From: CAYUYH01 sp964449175
Lineage (GTDB): Bacteria > Planctomycetota > Phycisphaerae > SM23-33
Direction of reading: 5' to 3'
Assembly (NCBI GenBank): GCA_964449175.1
Contig: CAYUYH010000025.1
Location: forward strand, 1-16,794
DNA: 16,794 nt
Shown here: positions 1 through 7,156 of the stretch, one piece after another
How positions within the stretch are numbered: the first letter of the stretch is position 1
How the letters are laid out: each line of letters opens with the position of its first letter
Translations under genes and position numbers: made by a program
Notes under the pieces: generated by a model
Seen by the model: the letters and a program-made list of their open reading frames with translations, nothing else
Databases searched by the model: none
Told to the model about the DNA's origin: nothing

Positions 1-277
1 CGACGACAGCGTGCTCACCAAGCTGCGCGACGGCGGTCAGGCGGCTGTTCGATACGTCGACGCCGACGGCAAGCCGGGCGGCTACCCCGTCAACCCCAAC
101 GGCAGCGTCGACGACATCGCCGGCATCTGCGACCCCACCGGCCGTGTGCTCGGCCTGATGCCGCACCCCGAACGGTTCGTCGACGTCACCCAGCACCCGC
201 GCTGGACTGCCGGCGGCGTGACCCGCCCGGACGGAGCGGTGCTCTTCCAGCGGGCCTTCGAGGCCCTGCGGCAATGA
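1..277 (+). CDS. purQ: Phosphoribosylformylglycinamidine synthase, glutaminase subunit PurQ (3' end only)
   Basis: This is the C-terminal part of a glutamine amidotransferase; the reading frame is open from base 2 and the start lies off the left edge. The visible 91 residues contain NPNGS followed by GLMPHPERF. In class I amidotransferases the His and Glu of the HPE segment complete the Cys-His-Glu triad that releases ammonia from glutamine. PurQ feeds that ammonia to PurL, which converts FGAR to FGAM in purine synthesis. The TQHPRW stretch after the triad resembles stand-alone PurQ rather than the fused PurL form, but the nucleophile Cys is outside the window, so a fused PurL C-terminus cannot be excluded. 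The stop overlaps the next start as ATGA, so the following metallopeptidase gene is probably translationally coupled. Confidence 0.85.
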   Translation, partial: DDSVLTKLRDGGQAAVRYVDADGKPGGYPVNPNGSVDDIAGICDPTGRVLGLMPHPERFVDVTQHPRWTAGGVTRPDGAVLFQRAFEALRQ

Positions 278-669
278 CGGGCGGACTCCGCGAGCAATTC
301 GACACGATCCTGGAGGAGGTGCTGGAGGCCCTGCCGGCCGAGCTGACCAAGCTGCTGGAGGAGGTGCCGCTGGTCGTAGAGGATCGCCCAGGCGACCAGG
401 ACCTCGCCCACCTGAACCTGGCCGGCGGCGAGTTCCTCTGCGGCCTGTACACCGGCATCCCGCTGACGCGCCGCAGCGTGCAGCATTCCGGCGTGATGCC
501 CGACGTGATCAAGATATTCCGGGAGGGGATCTTCCGCGCCGCGGCAGGTCGCCGAGGCCCGGTCAGCCAGGCGGCGCTGAGGCGGCAGATTCGCATGACC
601 GTGCTGCACGAGATCGGGCATCACTTCGGCCTGGGCGAGGAGGACCTGCGCCGCTACGGATACGGTTAG
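274..669 (+). CDS. Small zincin-like metallopeptidase (PF06262/DUF1025 type)
   Basis: This 131-residue protein ends in a zinc peptidase motif: HEIGHHFGLGEEDLRRYGYG occupies residues 112-131. H112 and H116 are expected zinc ligands, E113 the catalytic base, and E122 or E123 a candidate third ligand, as in the minimal gluzincins of the PF06262 family. The motif at the extreme C-terminus and the short length are typical of that family. There is no signal peptide or membrane segment, so it should be cytoplasmic. Its substrate is unknown. The ATG lies inside the purQ stop (ATGA), which fixes the start and suggests coupled translation. The family call is firm; a functional link to purine synthesis is not shown by the sequence. 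Confidence 0.85.
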   Translation: MTGGLREQFDTILEEVLEALPAELTKLLEEVPLVVEDRPGDQDLAHLNLAGGEFLCGLYTGIPLTRRSVQHSGVMPDVIKIFREGIFRAAAGRRGPVSQAALRRQIRMTVLHEIGHHFGLGEEDLRRYGYG

Positions 670-714
670 GCCGCGGCGTGTTTCGTCACCCTTGGCGAGC
701 TGGAAAACAGTGCA

Positions 715-1875
715 TTGAACCGTCGTCTTCTGGTCATCACGTTCGTCGAGAGTTTCGCGGCCGTCATGGTCCAGCGAGGCGTCTACTTCTTTGCCGCCGA
801 GGTCCTGGATTTCGGCGACACCATGAACCTCTTGCTGGCGTTGGCGTTCGGCAGCTCCTACGTGGCGGGCGCGCTGCTCAGCCACCGCCTGTGCGCCGCG
901 TTTGGCGAGCGGCGCGTGTTGATGACCGCCCTCCTCGCCCAGGCGGCTCTGCACGCGGGTCTGACGGCGCATCCCACAGCGGCGGCGATCTTCGCGGGCA
1001 TCATGGCCATCGGCGCGGTGAACGGCGCGAAGTGGCCCGTGGTGGAAAGCTTCGTCAGCGCCGGCCAGGGCGCCGACGCCTCGGCTAGGTCGGTTGGCAG
1101 GTTCAACATCGCCTGGGGCGCGTCGGTGCCGCTGGCCCTCGCCGCCGCCGGGCCGGTGCTGGACGCCTGGCCCAGGGGAATATTCCTGATGCCGGCGGGG
1201 CTAAACCTCGTGGCGGCCGCCTTGGCCTGGCCTCTGCCGCCGCGACCGCTGCACCTGCCCGTAGGCCACCCCCAACGCCTGCGCGGCGAGCAGCTCGCGC
1301 GGTTCGCCCATCTCCTGATCTCCGCCCGCTGGCTGCTGATGCTAAGCTACGCGGGCATGTGGATTTTGGCCGCCCTCCTGCCGGGGATCATGGGCAACCT
1401 GGGCTTCAACGTGACCTGGGCGGCGGGCCTGTCCGGCCTGCTCGACGTGGCCAGGCTGCTCGCGTTCGTCGCGCTGGGCTGGTGGACGGCGTGGCACGGG
1501 CGGGTGGCGCCGCTGCTGGTGGCGATGGTTGCCCTGACGGCGGGGTTCTTCGCCGTGCTGCTGGGGCAGTCGGTCGCGGCTGTGTTCGTCGGGCAGGCGC
1601 TTTTCGGCCTGGCCGCGGGGCAGATCTACTACACGGCGTTGTATTATGCGATGGTGGTGAAGAACGCCTCCGTCCACGCCGGCGGCGGGCACGAAGGGTT
1701 GATCGGGCTGGGCTTCGCCATAGGCCCGGCCGCCGGACTGCTGGCCGCGGCGATTAGGCCTGCCCTCGGCAGCGGGACATTGGCCATGCTTGCGGGAGTC
1801 GGGCCGCTGTTCGCCGTGTGCGTGGTGGCAGCCGTCAGGCACGCGCGCAAGGTCGCCACCTGGGAGCGAGCATGA
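715..1875 (+). CDS. Major facilitator superfamily transporter
   Basis: This 386-residue integral membrane protein has about 10 to 12 hydrophobic segments. A motif-A-like loop between segments 2 and 3 (GALLSHRLCAAFGERRVLM, residues 52-70) and a large central cytoplasmic loop around 175-200 divide it into two halves, as in MFS_1 carriers. The substrate cannot be told from sequence. I use the TTG at 715 because the first ATG in frame (766) would cut into the first membrane segment; the Shine-Dalgarno match upstream is weak. The gene follows the metallopeptidase after 45 bases in the same reading frame, separated by a TAG stop, and its own stop overlaps the start of the next gene as ATGA. The last few residues are basic, consistent with a cytoplasmic end. 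Confidence 0.8.
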   Translation: MNRRLLVITFVESFAAVMVQRGVYFFAAEVLDFGDTMNLLLALAFGSSYVAGALLSHRLCAAFGERRVLMTALLAQAALHAGLTAHPTAAAIFAGIMAIGAVNGAKWPVVESFVSAGQGADASARSVGRFNIAWGASVPLALAAAGPVLDAWPRGIFLMPAGLNLVAAALAWPLPPRPLHLPVGHPQRLRGEQLARFAHLLISARWLLMLSYAGMWILAALLPGIMGNLGFNVTWAAGLSGLLDVARLLAFVALGWWTAWHGRVAPLLVAMVALTAGFFAVLLGQSVAAVFVGQALFGLAAGQIYYTALYYAMVVKNASVHAGGGHEGLIGLGFAIGPAAGLLAAAIRPALGSGTLAMLAGVGPLFAVCVVAAVRHARKVATWERA

Positions 1876-2684
1876 AGCTGGCTGTGAACTTCTCGGACGA
1901 GGCCGCCCGCCTGATCAAGGCAGGCGCGATCGCGACGGACCTGTTCAAGGCGCCAGACTGGCCGGAGCTTCTGGCCGCCGCACAGGGCGTCGGGCCGACG
2001 TACGTGCACTTCGGCTTCCGCGCCGTGCCGGGCGGGCTGGACGGCATGGACTGGGCGATGGTGGACGACATGCTAGCCAGCACGGAGACACGCTACGTCA
2101 ACGTGCACTTGTACCCCGAGGTAGGCACGTTTCCCCAAGTGGACCCGCACGCCGCGGACCCAGCCGGCATTGCAGCGGTCGCCGACGGCATGCTTGCCGT
2201 CGTCGCGGCGCTGACTGAGCGATTCGGGCCCGAGCGAGTCATCGCGGAGAACATGCCCTACTGGTCGGAGCCCACGAATGACGTGTATCGCCCAGCCGTG
2301 CTGCCGGAGGTTATTGGGCGGATCATCGCGGAGACCGGGTGCGGTTTCCTGCTGGACGTCGCCCACGCCCGCCTGGCGGCCGCCGGGCTTGGCATCGACG
2401 AGCGGGAGTACATCTCGTCATTGCCCGTCGCGGCGATTCGCGAGATGCACGTCGGCGGGCTAGGCGTGCTGGGCGACCGCGTGAGGGACCATCAGGCCCT
2501 GACGGCGGATGACTGGGCGGCGTTCGAGTGGGCACTGGAGCAGATCCACACGGGAAAGTGGGCTGAACCCTGGTTGGTCACGTTCGAGTATGGCGGCATG
2601 CGGCTGCCGCCGCCCTGGCCGAGCGAGGAGAGCGTACTAGCCGAGCAGATGCCGCGGCTGTACGACATGGTCCGCGCGATGTGA
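1872..2684 (+). CDS. TIM-barrel protein resembling DUF692/MNIO iron-dependent oxidases
   Basis: This 270-residue protein lacks a signal peptide. Its middle and C-terminal half follows the DUF692 (UPF0276) pattern in order: RVIAENMPYW (122-131), TGCGFLLDVAHA (155-166), YISSLPVAAIREMHVGG (180-196), DH-x-LTADDW (206-215) and LVTFEYGG (235-242). Candidate metal ligands along the strand ends are H46, H79, E126, D162, H165, H193, D206, H207 and E239. DUF692 proteins such as MbnB and TglH are multinuclear iron oxidases that modify Cys in peptides. The N-terminal third does not match the usual family start, so a xylose-isomerase-like sugar epimerase is the alternative. The start at ATG 1872 overlaps the transporter stop (ATGA) and has GGGAG 5 bases upstream. 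No peptide precursor or DUF2063 partner gene is visible nearby. Confidence 0.6.
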   Translation: MKLAVNFSDEAARLIKAGAIATDLFKAPDWPELLAAAQGVGPTYVHFGFRAVPGGLDGMDWAMVDDMLASTETRYVNVHLYPEVGTFPQVDPHAADPAGIAAVADGMLAVVAALTERFGPERVIAENMPYWSEPTNDVYRPAVLPEVIGRIIAETGCGFLLDVAHARLAAAGLGIDEREYISSLPVAAIREMHVGGLGVLGDRVRDHQALTADDWAAFEWALEQIHTGKWAEPWLVTFEYGGMRLPPPWPSEESVLAEQMPRLYDMVRAM

Positions 2685-2734
2685 CGGCCGCTGCATCCGG
2701 TACGGGAGGCGCCAGCCGGGTGCGGGCACGCGGG

Positions 2735-3331
2735 TTATTCGGCGCGCTTGACGGACGTTATCACCACCGGCTTGACGGGCACGTCGTCGTAGCCGCCGAC
2801 CGAGTGCGTGGGGACGGCCTTGATGCGCTCGACCACGTCCATGCCTTCGACCACCTTGCCGAACACGCAATAACCGAAGCCAGCCGGCGTCTCATCGCGG
2901 TGGTTCAGGAAGGCGTTGTCCGAAACGTTGATGAAGAACTGGCTGGTCGCGCTGTCGACCATGCCCGTGCGGGCCATGGCGAGCGTCCCGGTCTCGTTGG
3001 GCACATCGCTGCTCGCCTCGTTCTTGATCGGCGAGGCAGTGGGCTTCTGCTGCATGTCCTGCGTGAACCCGCCGCCCTGAATCATGAATCCGTCGATGAC
3101 GCGGTGGAAGATCGTGCCGTCGTAGAAGCCGTCGTCCACGTAGCTGAGGAAGTTGTCGACTGTCTTGGGGGCCTTGTCGGCCCACAGCTCGATGCGGATC
3201 GTGCCCTCGCTCGTCTCCATGATGACCATGGGATTGCTCTCCTGACGGCTGCACGCGCCCTGACTGCCGGCCAGCATCGCCGCCAAGAGCAAGCACGCCA
3301 ACGTCGCTGTGGGTATTCGCGTTCGTTTCAT
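2735..3331 (-). CDS. Exported cyclophilin-type peptidyl-prolyl cis-trans isomerase
   Basis: This 198-residue cyclophilin catalyses cis-trans isomerisation of prolyl bonds. Core motifs are FHRVIDGFMIQGGGF (75-89, with catalytic Arg77) and SQFFINVSDNAFLN (130-143); the Phe in the second motif stands where eukaryotic cyclophilin A has a Trp, as in many bacterial members. Residues 1-26 form a signal peptide with a basic start and a hydrophobic core. C27 follows the sequence QGA, which is not a good lipobox, so it is either a poor lipoprotein site or an ordinary Sec-exported protein. It should act outside the cytoplasmic membrane. It is the last gene of the leftward block, 34 bases after the HIT gene, and converges on the TIM-barrel gene across a 50-base gap in which I see no clear terminator. 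Confidence 0.9.
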   Translation of the reverse strand: MKRTRIPTATLACLLLAAMLAGSQGACSRQESNPMVIMETSEGTIRIELWADKAPKTVDNFLSYVDDGFYDGTIFHRVIDGFMIQGGGFTQDMQQKPTASPIKNEASSDVPNETGTLAMARTGMVDSATSQFFINVSDNAFLNHRDETPAGFGYCVFGKVVEGMDVVERIKAVPTHSVGGYDDVPVKPVVITSVKRAE

Positions 3332-3365
3332 GGGGCAACTCTCGTTCAGCCGCGTGGTCGCGGCG

Positions 3366-3785
3366 TCAGCTCAGGTTGGCCTTGATCTTCTCGGCCAGTT
3401 CCTCCGCCCGGCCCGGCGGGTACTGCCCGGCCGGCCAGTTGAAGTGGAACTCGTCGCCCGCCCGGCGCGGGATAACGTGAAAATGCACGTGCGGCACGAC
3501 CTGGTGGGCGACCCGACCATTGTTCTGCAGCACGTTCACGCCCTCGCAGCCGGTGGCCTTGCGAACGGCGGCGACGAGCGCGGGCAGGTGGCGGAGCATG
3601 GCGGCGGCCTGGTCGGCGGTGAGCTCGTCGACGGTCTCGGCGTGGGTCTTGGGGATCAGCAGGACGTGGCCTTCGGCCAGCGGGCCGACGTCCATGAACG
3701 CCAGGCAGACGTCGTCTTCCAGGACCTTCACCGCGCCTATCTGGCCGGTCGCGATCTTGCAGAAGATGCACTCGGAGGCGTCCAT
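3366..3785 (-). CDS. HIT-family nucleotide-binding hydrolase (HINT-like)
   Basis: This 139-residue protein carries the histidine triad as HVHFHVIPR (H99, H101, H103), where the middle His is the nucleophile in HINT-type hydrolases acting on AMP-linked compounds. The N-terminal CIFCKI (C6, C9) is the usual partial zinc site, and the NVLQNNGRVAHQVVPHVHFH region is typical of the family. Length is normal. The ATG has GGAG 7 bases upstream. The gene begins 26 bases after the rplQ stop and is followed by the cyclophilin gene, so it is probably read from the ribosomal transcript. Its physiological substrate cannot be read from the sequence. Confidence 0.9.
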   Translation of the reverse strand: MDASECIFCKIATGQIGAVKVLEDDVCLAFMDVGPLAEGHVLLIPKTHAETVDELTADQAAAMLRHLPALVAAVRKATGCEGVNVLQNNGRVAHQVVPHVHFHVIPRRAGDEFHFNWPAGQYPPGRAEELAEKIKANLS

Positions 3786-3811
3786 GTCAATCTCCGGTGA
3801 TGGGCGAGGGG

Positions 3812-4426
3812 TCAGTCGGCCTTGTCGGAGTTCTTCTCCTCGCCGGCCTCGTCGGACTCGGCGGCGTCAGCTTCCTCGTCGCCCGCTTCTTCCGGCTCGC
3901 CGGCTTGGCCTTCGTCGGCCTCGGCGGCGGCGACGGCAGTCTGTGCGGCCGGCGCGACCGCGGCTTCGTGCCGCCTGGCAGCCCGGCGTTTGCGGCGGGA
4001 TGCGCCGCCCTTGCCGGCGTCCTTGGCGGGCGTTTCCTCCACGAGCTGGAGTAGAACCTGCACGCCGGAGTCGCCGATGCGGCGCTCGGACAGGCGGACT
4101 ATGCGAGTGTAGCCGCCCGGCCTGTCGGCGTAGCGCGGGGCGACCTCGTCGAAGAGCTTCTGGACGACCGTCTTGTCCTGAAGCTCGCCGTCGGCGTCCA
4201 CGATGTCGCGGTCTTGCAGCAGCGAGATCACACGCCTGCGGGCCTGTAGCGTGCCCTTCTTGGCGATGGTGATGAGCTTCTCGGCGAAGCGTCGCAGCTC
4301 CTTCGCCTTGGCCTCTGTGGTGCGAATGGCGCCGTGCTCGATGAGCGAGGCGGCCATGTTGCGGCGCATAGCCCGGCGGTGGGAGCCAGTACGGTTAAGT
4401 TGTCTGCCTGACAGGCGGTGACGCAT
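3812..4426 (-). CDS. rplQ: 50S ribosomal protein L17 with acidic C-terminal extension
   Basis: L17 is a large-subunit protein lying near the exit of the peptide tunnel. The start MRHRLSGRQLNRTGSHR and the segment TEAKAKELRRFAEKLITIAKKG (around 38-58) identify it, and the L17 core ends near residue 132. The remaining 72 residues are an extension: a basic patch (RRKRRAARR, 144-152), an Ala-rich stretch, then a tail very rich in Glu, Asp and Ala. Standard L17 is about 115 to 130 residues, so this 204-residue form is long. The ATG at 4426 is preferred over an upstream in-frame start because the conserved N-terminus begins there and AGAAGG sits just upstream. It follows rpoA after 31 bases, the normal order in the alpha operon. 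Confidence 0.95.
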   Translation of the reverse strand: MRHRLSGRQLNRTGSHRRAMRRNMAASLIEHGAIRTTEAKAKELRRFAEKLITIAKKGTLQARRRVISLLQDRDIVDADGELQDKTVVQKLFDEVAPRYADRPGGYTRIVRLSERRIGDSGVQVLLQLVEETPAKDAGKGGASRRKRRAARRHEAAVAPAAQTAVAAAEADEGQAGEPEEAGDEEADAAESDEAGEEKNSDKAD

Positions 4427-4457
4427 GATACGACCTTCTAATGTCCTTGCGAGGCGA

Positions 4458-5480
4458 CTAGCCTGCGCTGTCCGCGGTGGAACCTTCCGGCTCGACGATC
4501 GGCACATCCATGCCCAGCGACAGGCTCAGGTCCTGAAGCTTCCTCTTGACCTCTCGCAGCGAGGTTTTACCGAAGCTGCGGATCTTCAGCAGGTCGGCCT
4601 CGGTCATCCTCACCAACTGTCCGACGGTCTCCACCTGTGCCGACTCCAGGCAGTTGCTGGAGCGGACGGACAGCTCCATCTCGTGGACGCTCATCCTGAG
4701 CTTGTTCTGGAGCTCGGTATCGATCTCCGGCTGGGCCTCCAAGGCCCCGGCCTCGATGATCTGCTCGCCGAGCTCGAAGTACTGCACGAACGGATTGAGG
4801 TGCTTGCGGAGGATCTTCGCGGCCTCGACCATCGCCATCTCGGGCGTGATCGTGCCGTTGGTCCACACCTCCATCACGAGGCGGTCGTAGTTTGTCCTCT
4901 GGCCGACGCGGGTATCCTCGGTGGAATACCGCACTCGGGTCACGGGCGAGAAGGACGCGTCCACGACGATCCGCCCGAGCTCCTGGTCGGCCTCGGGGTC
5001 GATCATCTCCTCGGCCGGCACGTAGCCCCTGCCGCGCTGCACGATCATCTCCATGTCGAAGACGACATTGTCGGTCAGCGTGGCCAGGACCAGGTCGCCG
5101 TTGATGATCTCGATGGCCGGGTCGGCCTCGATCATCGCGGCGGTCACCGGTCCCTTGACCTCGCTGCGGACGCGGATGATCCTGGGCTCGTCGGCATGGC
5201 TCTTCACCACGAGCGTCTTGACGTTCAGGACGATATCCGTCACGTCCTCCATCACGCCCGGCAGGGAGGTGAACTCATGCCCCGCGCCGGCGATCTTGAT
5301 GCTCGTGACGGCGGCGCCTTCGAGGCTGCTCAGGAGCACGCGTCGCACCGAGTTGCCGACAGTCGTGCCAAAACCTCGCTCAAAAGGTTCGATGATGAAT
5401 CTTCCATACGTTGGTGTGGAAACTTGCTGGTCGTTCACCACACGCGTCGGTAGTTCCAGGCCACGCCACCTGATTCGCAT
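4458..5480 (-). CDS. rpoA: DNA-directed RNA polymerase alpha subunit
   Basis: This 340-residue alpha subunit nucleates RNA polymerase assembly and contacts promoters and activators. The N-terminal domain (about 1-240) carries the dimerisation segment RGFGTTVGNSVRRVLLSSLE (35-54). The C-terminal domain (about 260-330) has SVRSSNCLES, whose R273 and N276 match the DNA-binding Arg265 and Asn268 of the Escherichia coli protein, followed by the helix-hairpin-helix around IRSFGKTSLREVKRKL. Length is close to usual. The start is supported by a GGAGG 9 bases upstream. The 63-base gap before it (after rpsD) is the longest but one between genes of the block. Confidence 0.98.
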   Translation of the reverse strand: MRIRWRGLELPTRVVNDQQVSTPTYGRFIIEPFERGFGTTVGNSVRRVLLSSLEGAAVTSIKIAGAGHEFTSLPGVMEDVTDIVLNVKTLVVKSHADEPRIIRVRSEVKGPVTAAMIEADPAIEIINGDLVLATLTDNVVFDMEMIVQRGRGYVPAEEMIDPEADQELGRIVVDASFSPVTRVRYSTEDTRVGQRTNYDRLVMEVWTNGTITPEMAMVEAAKILRKHLNPFVQYFELGEQIIEAGALEAQPEIDTELQNKLRMSVHEMELSVRSSNCLESAQVETVGQLVRMTEADLLKIRSFGKTSLREVKRKLQDLSLSLGMDVPIVEPEGSTADSAG

Positions 5481-5489
5481 TGACGTTCG

Positions 5490-5494
5490 CCTCC
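5490..5494 (-). promoter_or_regulatory. Strong ribosome binding site of rpoA
   Basis: GGAGG (minus strand) lies 9 bases before the rpoA ATG, in the 63-base gap after rpsD. No convincing promoter or terminator is visible in that gap. Confidence 0.6.
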
Positions 5495-5543
5495 GTCCGT
5501 TCCGGATCTATTGAAGGTTACGGGGTATCGTTAGTTCGCGGCA

Positions 5544-6176
5544 TCACTGGCTGCACAGTTCGACGATCAGTTGCTCTTCAACGGGTATCATCACATCGTC
5601 GCGCGTCGGCAGAGCTGTGACTTCGGCCTCTAGCTTGACCATGTCCAACCTGAGCCAGTTCTGCACGTGCGGCTCGCCGAGTTCTTCCAGGCAGGCACGA
5701 ATGAGCTTCTTGGACCGCTCTGAGTCCTTGATGGCGATCTTGTCTCCGGCGCGGAGCCGGCAGCTGGCGATGTTCACCCGTCGGCCGTTGACATGCACGT
5801 GCCCGTGGCTGATCGTCTGTCTCGCCGCGGGGCGAGACGGGGCGAAGCCCAGCTTGTAGACGACGTTGTCCAGCCGTCTTTCCAGCAGGCTGAGCAGCGC
5901 CGAGCCGGTGTTGCCCTTCGTCCGCTCGGCCTCGTGGAAGTACTTCATGAACTGCCGCTCGAAGACGCCATAGTACCGCTTGACCTTCTGCTTTTCGCGA
6001 AGGCGCGTACCGTATTCGCTGCGGCGACTTCGCCGCCAGTTATGCTGCCCAGGCGGGAAGCTGCGCCACTGGCGCTCCATGGCGCACCTGGCTGTCTCGC
6101 ACCGCGCGCCCTTGAGCATCAGCTTGACGCCCTCGCGTCGGCACAGCCGGCATGAAGGTCCTGTGTATCGTCCCAT
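5544..6176 (-). CDS. rpsD: 30S ribosomal protein S4, zinc-binding form
   Basis: S4 is a primary 16S rRNA-binding protein that nucleates small-subunit assembly. The N-terminus carries four cysteines, C9, C12, C26 and C31, in a Cx2C-x13-Cx4C pattern, which is the zinc-binding form known from Thermus. The S4 RNA-binding domain follows at about 100-165 with RLDNVVYKLGFAPSRPAARQ and HVHVNGRRVN. Length of 210 residues is normal. In some bacteria S4 represses its own operon by binding the leader; nothing here shows that directly. The start has AGGA 5 to 6 bases upstream. Confidence 0.98.
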   Translation of the reverse strand: MGRYTGPSCRLCRREGVKLMLKGARCETARCAMERQWRSFPPGQHNWRRSRRSEYGTRLREKQKVKRYYGVFERQFMKYFHEAERTKGNTGSALLSLLERRLDNVVYKLGFAPSRPAARQTISHGHVHVNGRRVNIASCRLRAGDKIAIKDSERSKKLIRACLEELGEPHVQNWLRLDMVKLEAEVTALPTRDDVMIPVEEQLIVELCSQ

Positions 6177-6208
6177 CTTGATCCTGCTCCGCTATTGACT
6201 TTGCCGAT

Positions 6209-6592
6209 CTACACTCGCCGCTTCTTGCGAGGCCTACAGCCGTTGTGCGGGATCGGCGTGACATCCTCTATGGAGATGATCTTCAGCCCGGCGCCCTGAA
6301 GGGCGGTGATGGCGCCCTCGCGCCCGCTGCCGGGGCCCTTGACGCGGACTTCGACCTCGGTGACGCCCATCTTCTTGGCCTTGGCCGCGGCCGACTCCGC
6401 CGCGCGCTGGGCGGCAAACGGAGTGCTCTTGCGCGAGCCCTTGAAGCCCATGCTGCCGGCGGACTCGCGGCAGAGCGTGTCGCCGTTGAAGTCCGTAATC
6501 GTCACAAGCGTGTTGTTGAACGTCGCGCGAACGTGGGCAATCGCCCTGGCGACGTTCCGCCTGATCTTCTTGGTCTTGCGTGCCTGAGCCAT
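6209..6592 (-). CDS. rpsK: 30S ribosomal protein S11
   Basis: S11 sits on the small-subunit platform and helps form the mRNA channel near the Shine-Dalgarno helix. Diagnostic stretches are HVRATFNNTLVTITD (20-34), GFKGSRKSTPFAAQ (49-62), VKGPGSGREGAI (84-95) and the C-terminal PIPHNGCRPRKKRRV. The 127-residue length is standard. It begins 3 bases after the rpsM stop, and its ribosome binding site, AAGGAG at 6605-6610, lies inside the rpsM coding sequence, which suggests coupled translation. Confidence 0.98.
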   Translation of the reverse strand: MAQARKTKKIRRNVARAIAHVRATFNNTLVTITDFNGDTLCRESAGSMGFKGSRKSTPFAAQRAAESAAAKAKKMGVTEVEVRVKGPGSGREGAITALQGAGLKIISIEDVTPIPHNGCRPRKKRRV

Positions 6593-6595
6593 GAT

Positions 6596-6979
6596 CTAGC
6601 GCATCTCCTTGACCGACTTCTTGCCGGCCACCGTCTTCCGCGGGCCCTTGCGGGTGCGGGCGTTGGTCTTGGTCCGCTGGCCCCGGACGGGCAGGCCGCG
6701 ACGGTGCCGCAGCCCGCGGTAGCAGCCTATGTCGCGAAGGCGGGCGACGTTCTGCTGCACCTGGCGGCGAAGCTGGCCTTCTATCACGTACTCGCTGTCG
6801 AGGAAGCCGGCGATCTTGGAAAGCTGGTCCTCGGTCAGGTCCTTGGCCTTCGTGCGAGTCTCGATGCCGGCCTTGGTGCAGATGTCGGCGGCGATTTTCG
6901 GCCCCACGCCGTAGATGTATTGCAGCGAGATGACCGTCTGCTTGTCGTTGGGTATGTCAACACCAGCCACACGGGGCAT
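6596..6979 (-). CDS. rpsM: 30S ribosomal protein S13
   Basis: S13 lies in the head of the small subunit and contacts the P-site tRNA and the large subunit. The N-terminus MPRVAGVDIPNDKQ, the helix-hairpin-helix segment YIYGVGPKIA (21-30), and the C-terminal tail RGLPVRGQRTKTNARTRKG (94-112) are diagnostic. The length of 127 residues is normal. The ATG is preceded by GAGGAG at about 10 bases. The gene follows rpmJ after 21 bases. Confidence 0.98.
   Translation of the reverse strand: MPRVAGVDIPNDKQTVISLQYIYGVGPKIAADICTKAGIETRTKAKDLTEDQLSKIAGFLDSEYVIEGQLRRQVQQNVARLRDIGCYRGLRHRRGLPVRGQRTKTNARTRKGPRKTVAGKKSVKEMR
6605..6610 (-). promoter_or_regulatory. Ribosome binding site of rpsK inside rpsM
   Basis: AAGGAG (minus strand) lies within the last codons of rpsM, 12 bases before the rpsK ATG. 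Its position links rpsK initiation to ribosomes finishing rpsM. Confidence 0.55.
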
Positions 6980-7000
6980 GGGTCCGTCTCCTCGTCTACG

Positions 7001-7114
7001 TCAACCTTGACGCTGCTTGTGCTTGGGATTGCTGCAGATCACGCGCACAACGCCCTTGCGGCGTATGATCTTGCAGTTCTCGCATATTCGCTTGACTGAA
7101 CTTCTGACTTTCAT
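7001..7114 (-). CDS. rpmJ: 50S ribosomal protein L36, zinc-binding form
   Basis: This is a 37-residue protein, the usual length for L36, reading MKVRSSVKRICENCKIIRRK and onward to a GVVRVICSNPKHKQRQG end. C11, C14, C27 and H32 form the zinc ribbon of the C+ form. L36 binds 23S rRNA late in large-subunit assembly. The ATG has GAGGTG shortly upstream. It lies between map and rpsM; infA, which commonly precedes rpmJ in this cluster, is not present in the 42 bases separating it from map. Confidence 0.97.
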   Translation of the reverse strand: MKVRSSVKRICENCKIIRRKGVVRVICSNPKHKQRQG

Positions 7115-7156
7115 CGCTACACCTCGTACCAACTCATCTCGCCGCCCATCGCCGGC

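Noticed and set aside
667..717. Possible fusion of the metallopeptidase and the transporter by TAG readthrough
   Set aside because: The two genes are in the same frame with a single TAG between them, but the peptidase ends exactly at its family C-terminus and nothing suggests stop-codon readthrough.
2685..2734. Bidirectional terminator between the converging blocks
   Set aside because: The 50 bases are GC-rich with only weak, imperfect inverted repeats and no T-run on either strand.
3249..3331. Lipoprotein signal on the cyclophilin
   Set aside because: The Cys at residue 27 is preceded by QGA rather than a normal lipobox, so I call only a Sec-type signal peptide.
4425..5453. Plus-strand open frame opposite rpoA (342 codons)
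   Set aside because: Shadow of rpoA; rich in His, Asp, Leu and Gly as typical for the complement of GC-rich codons, with no domain.
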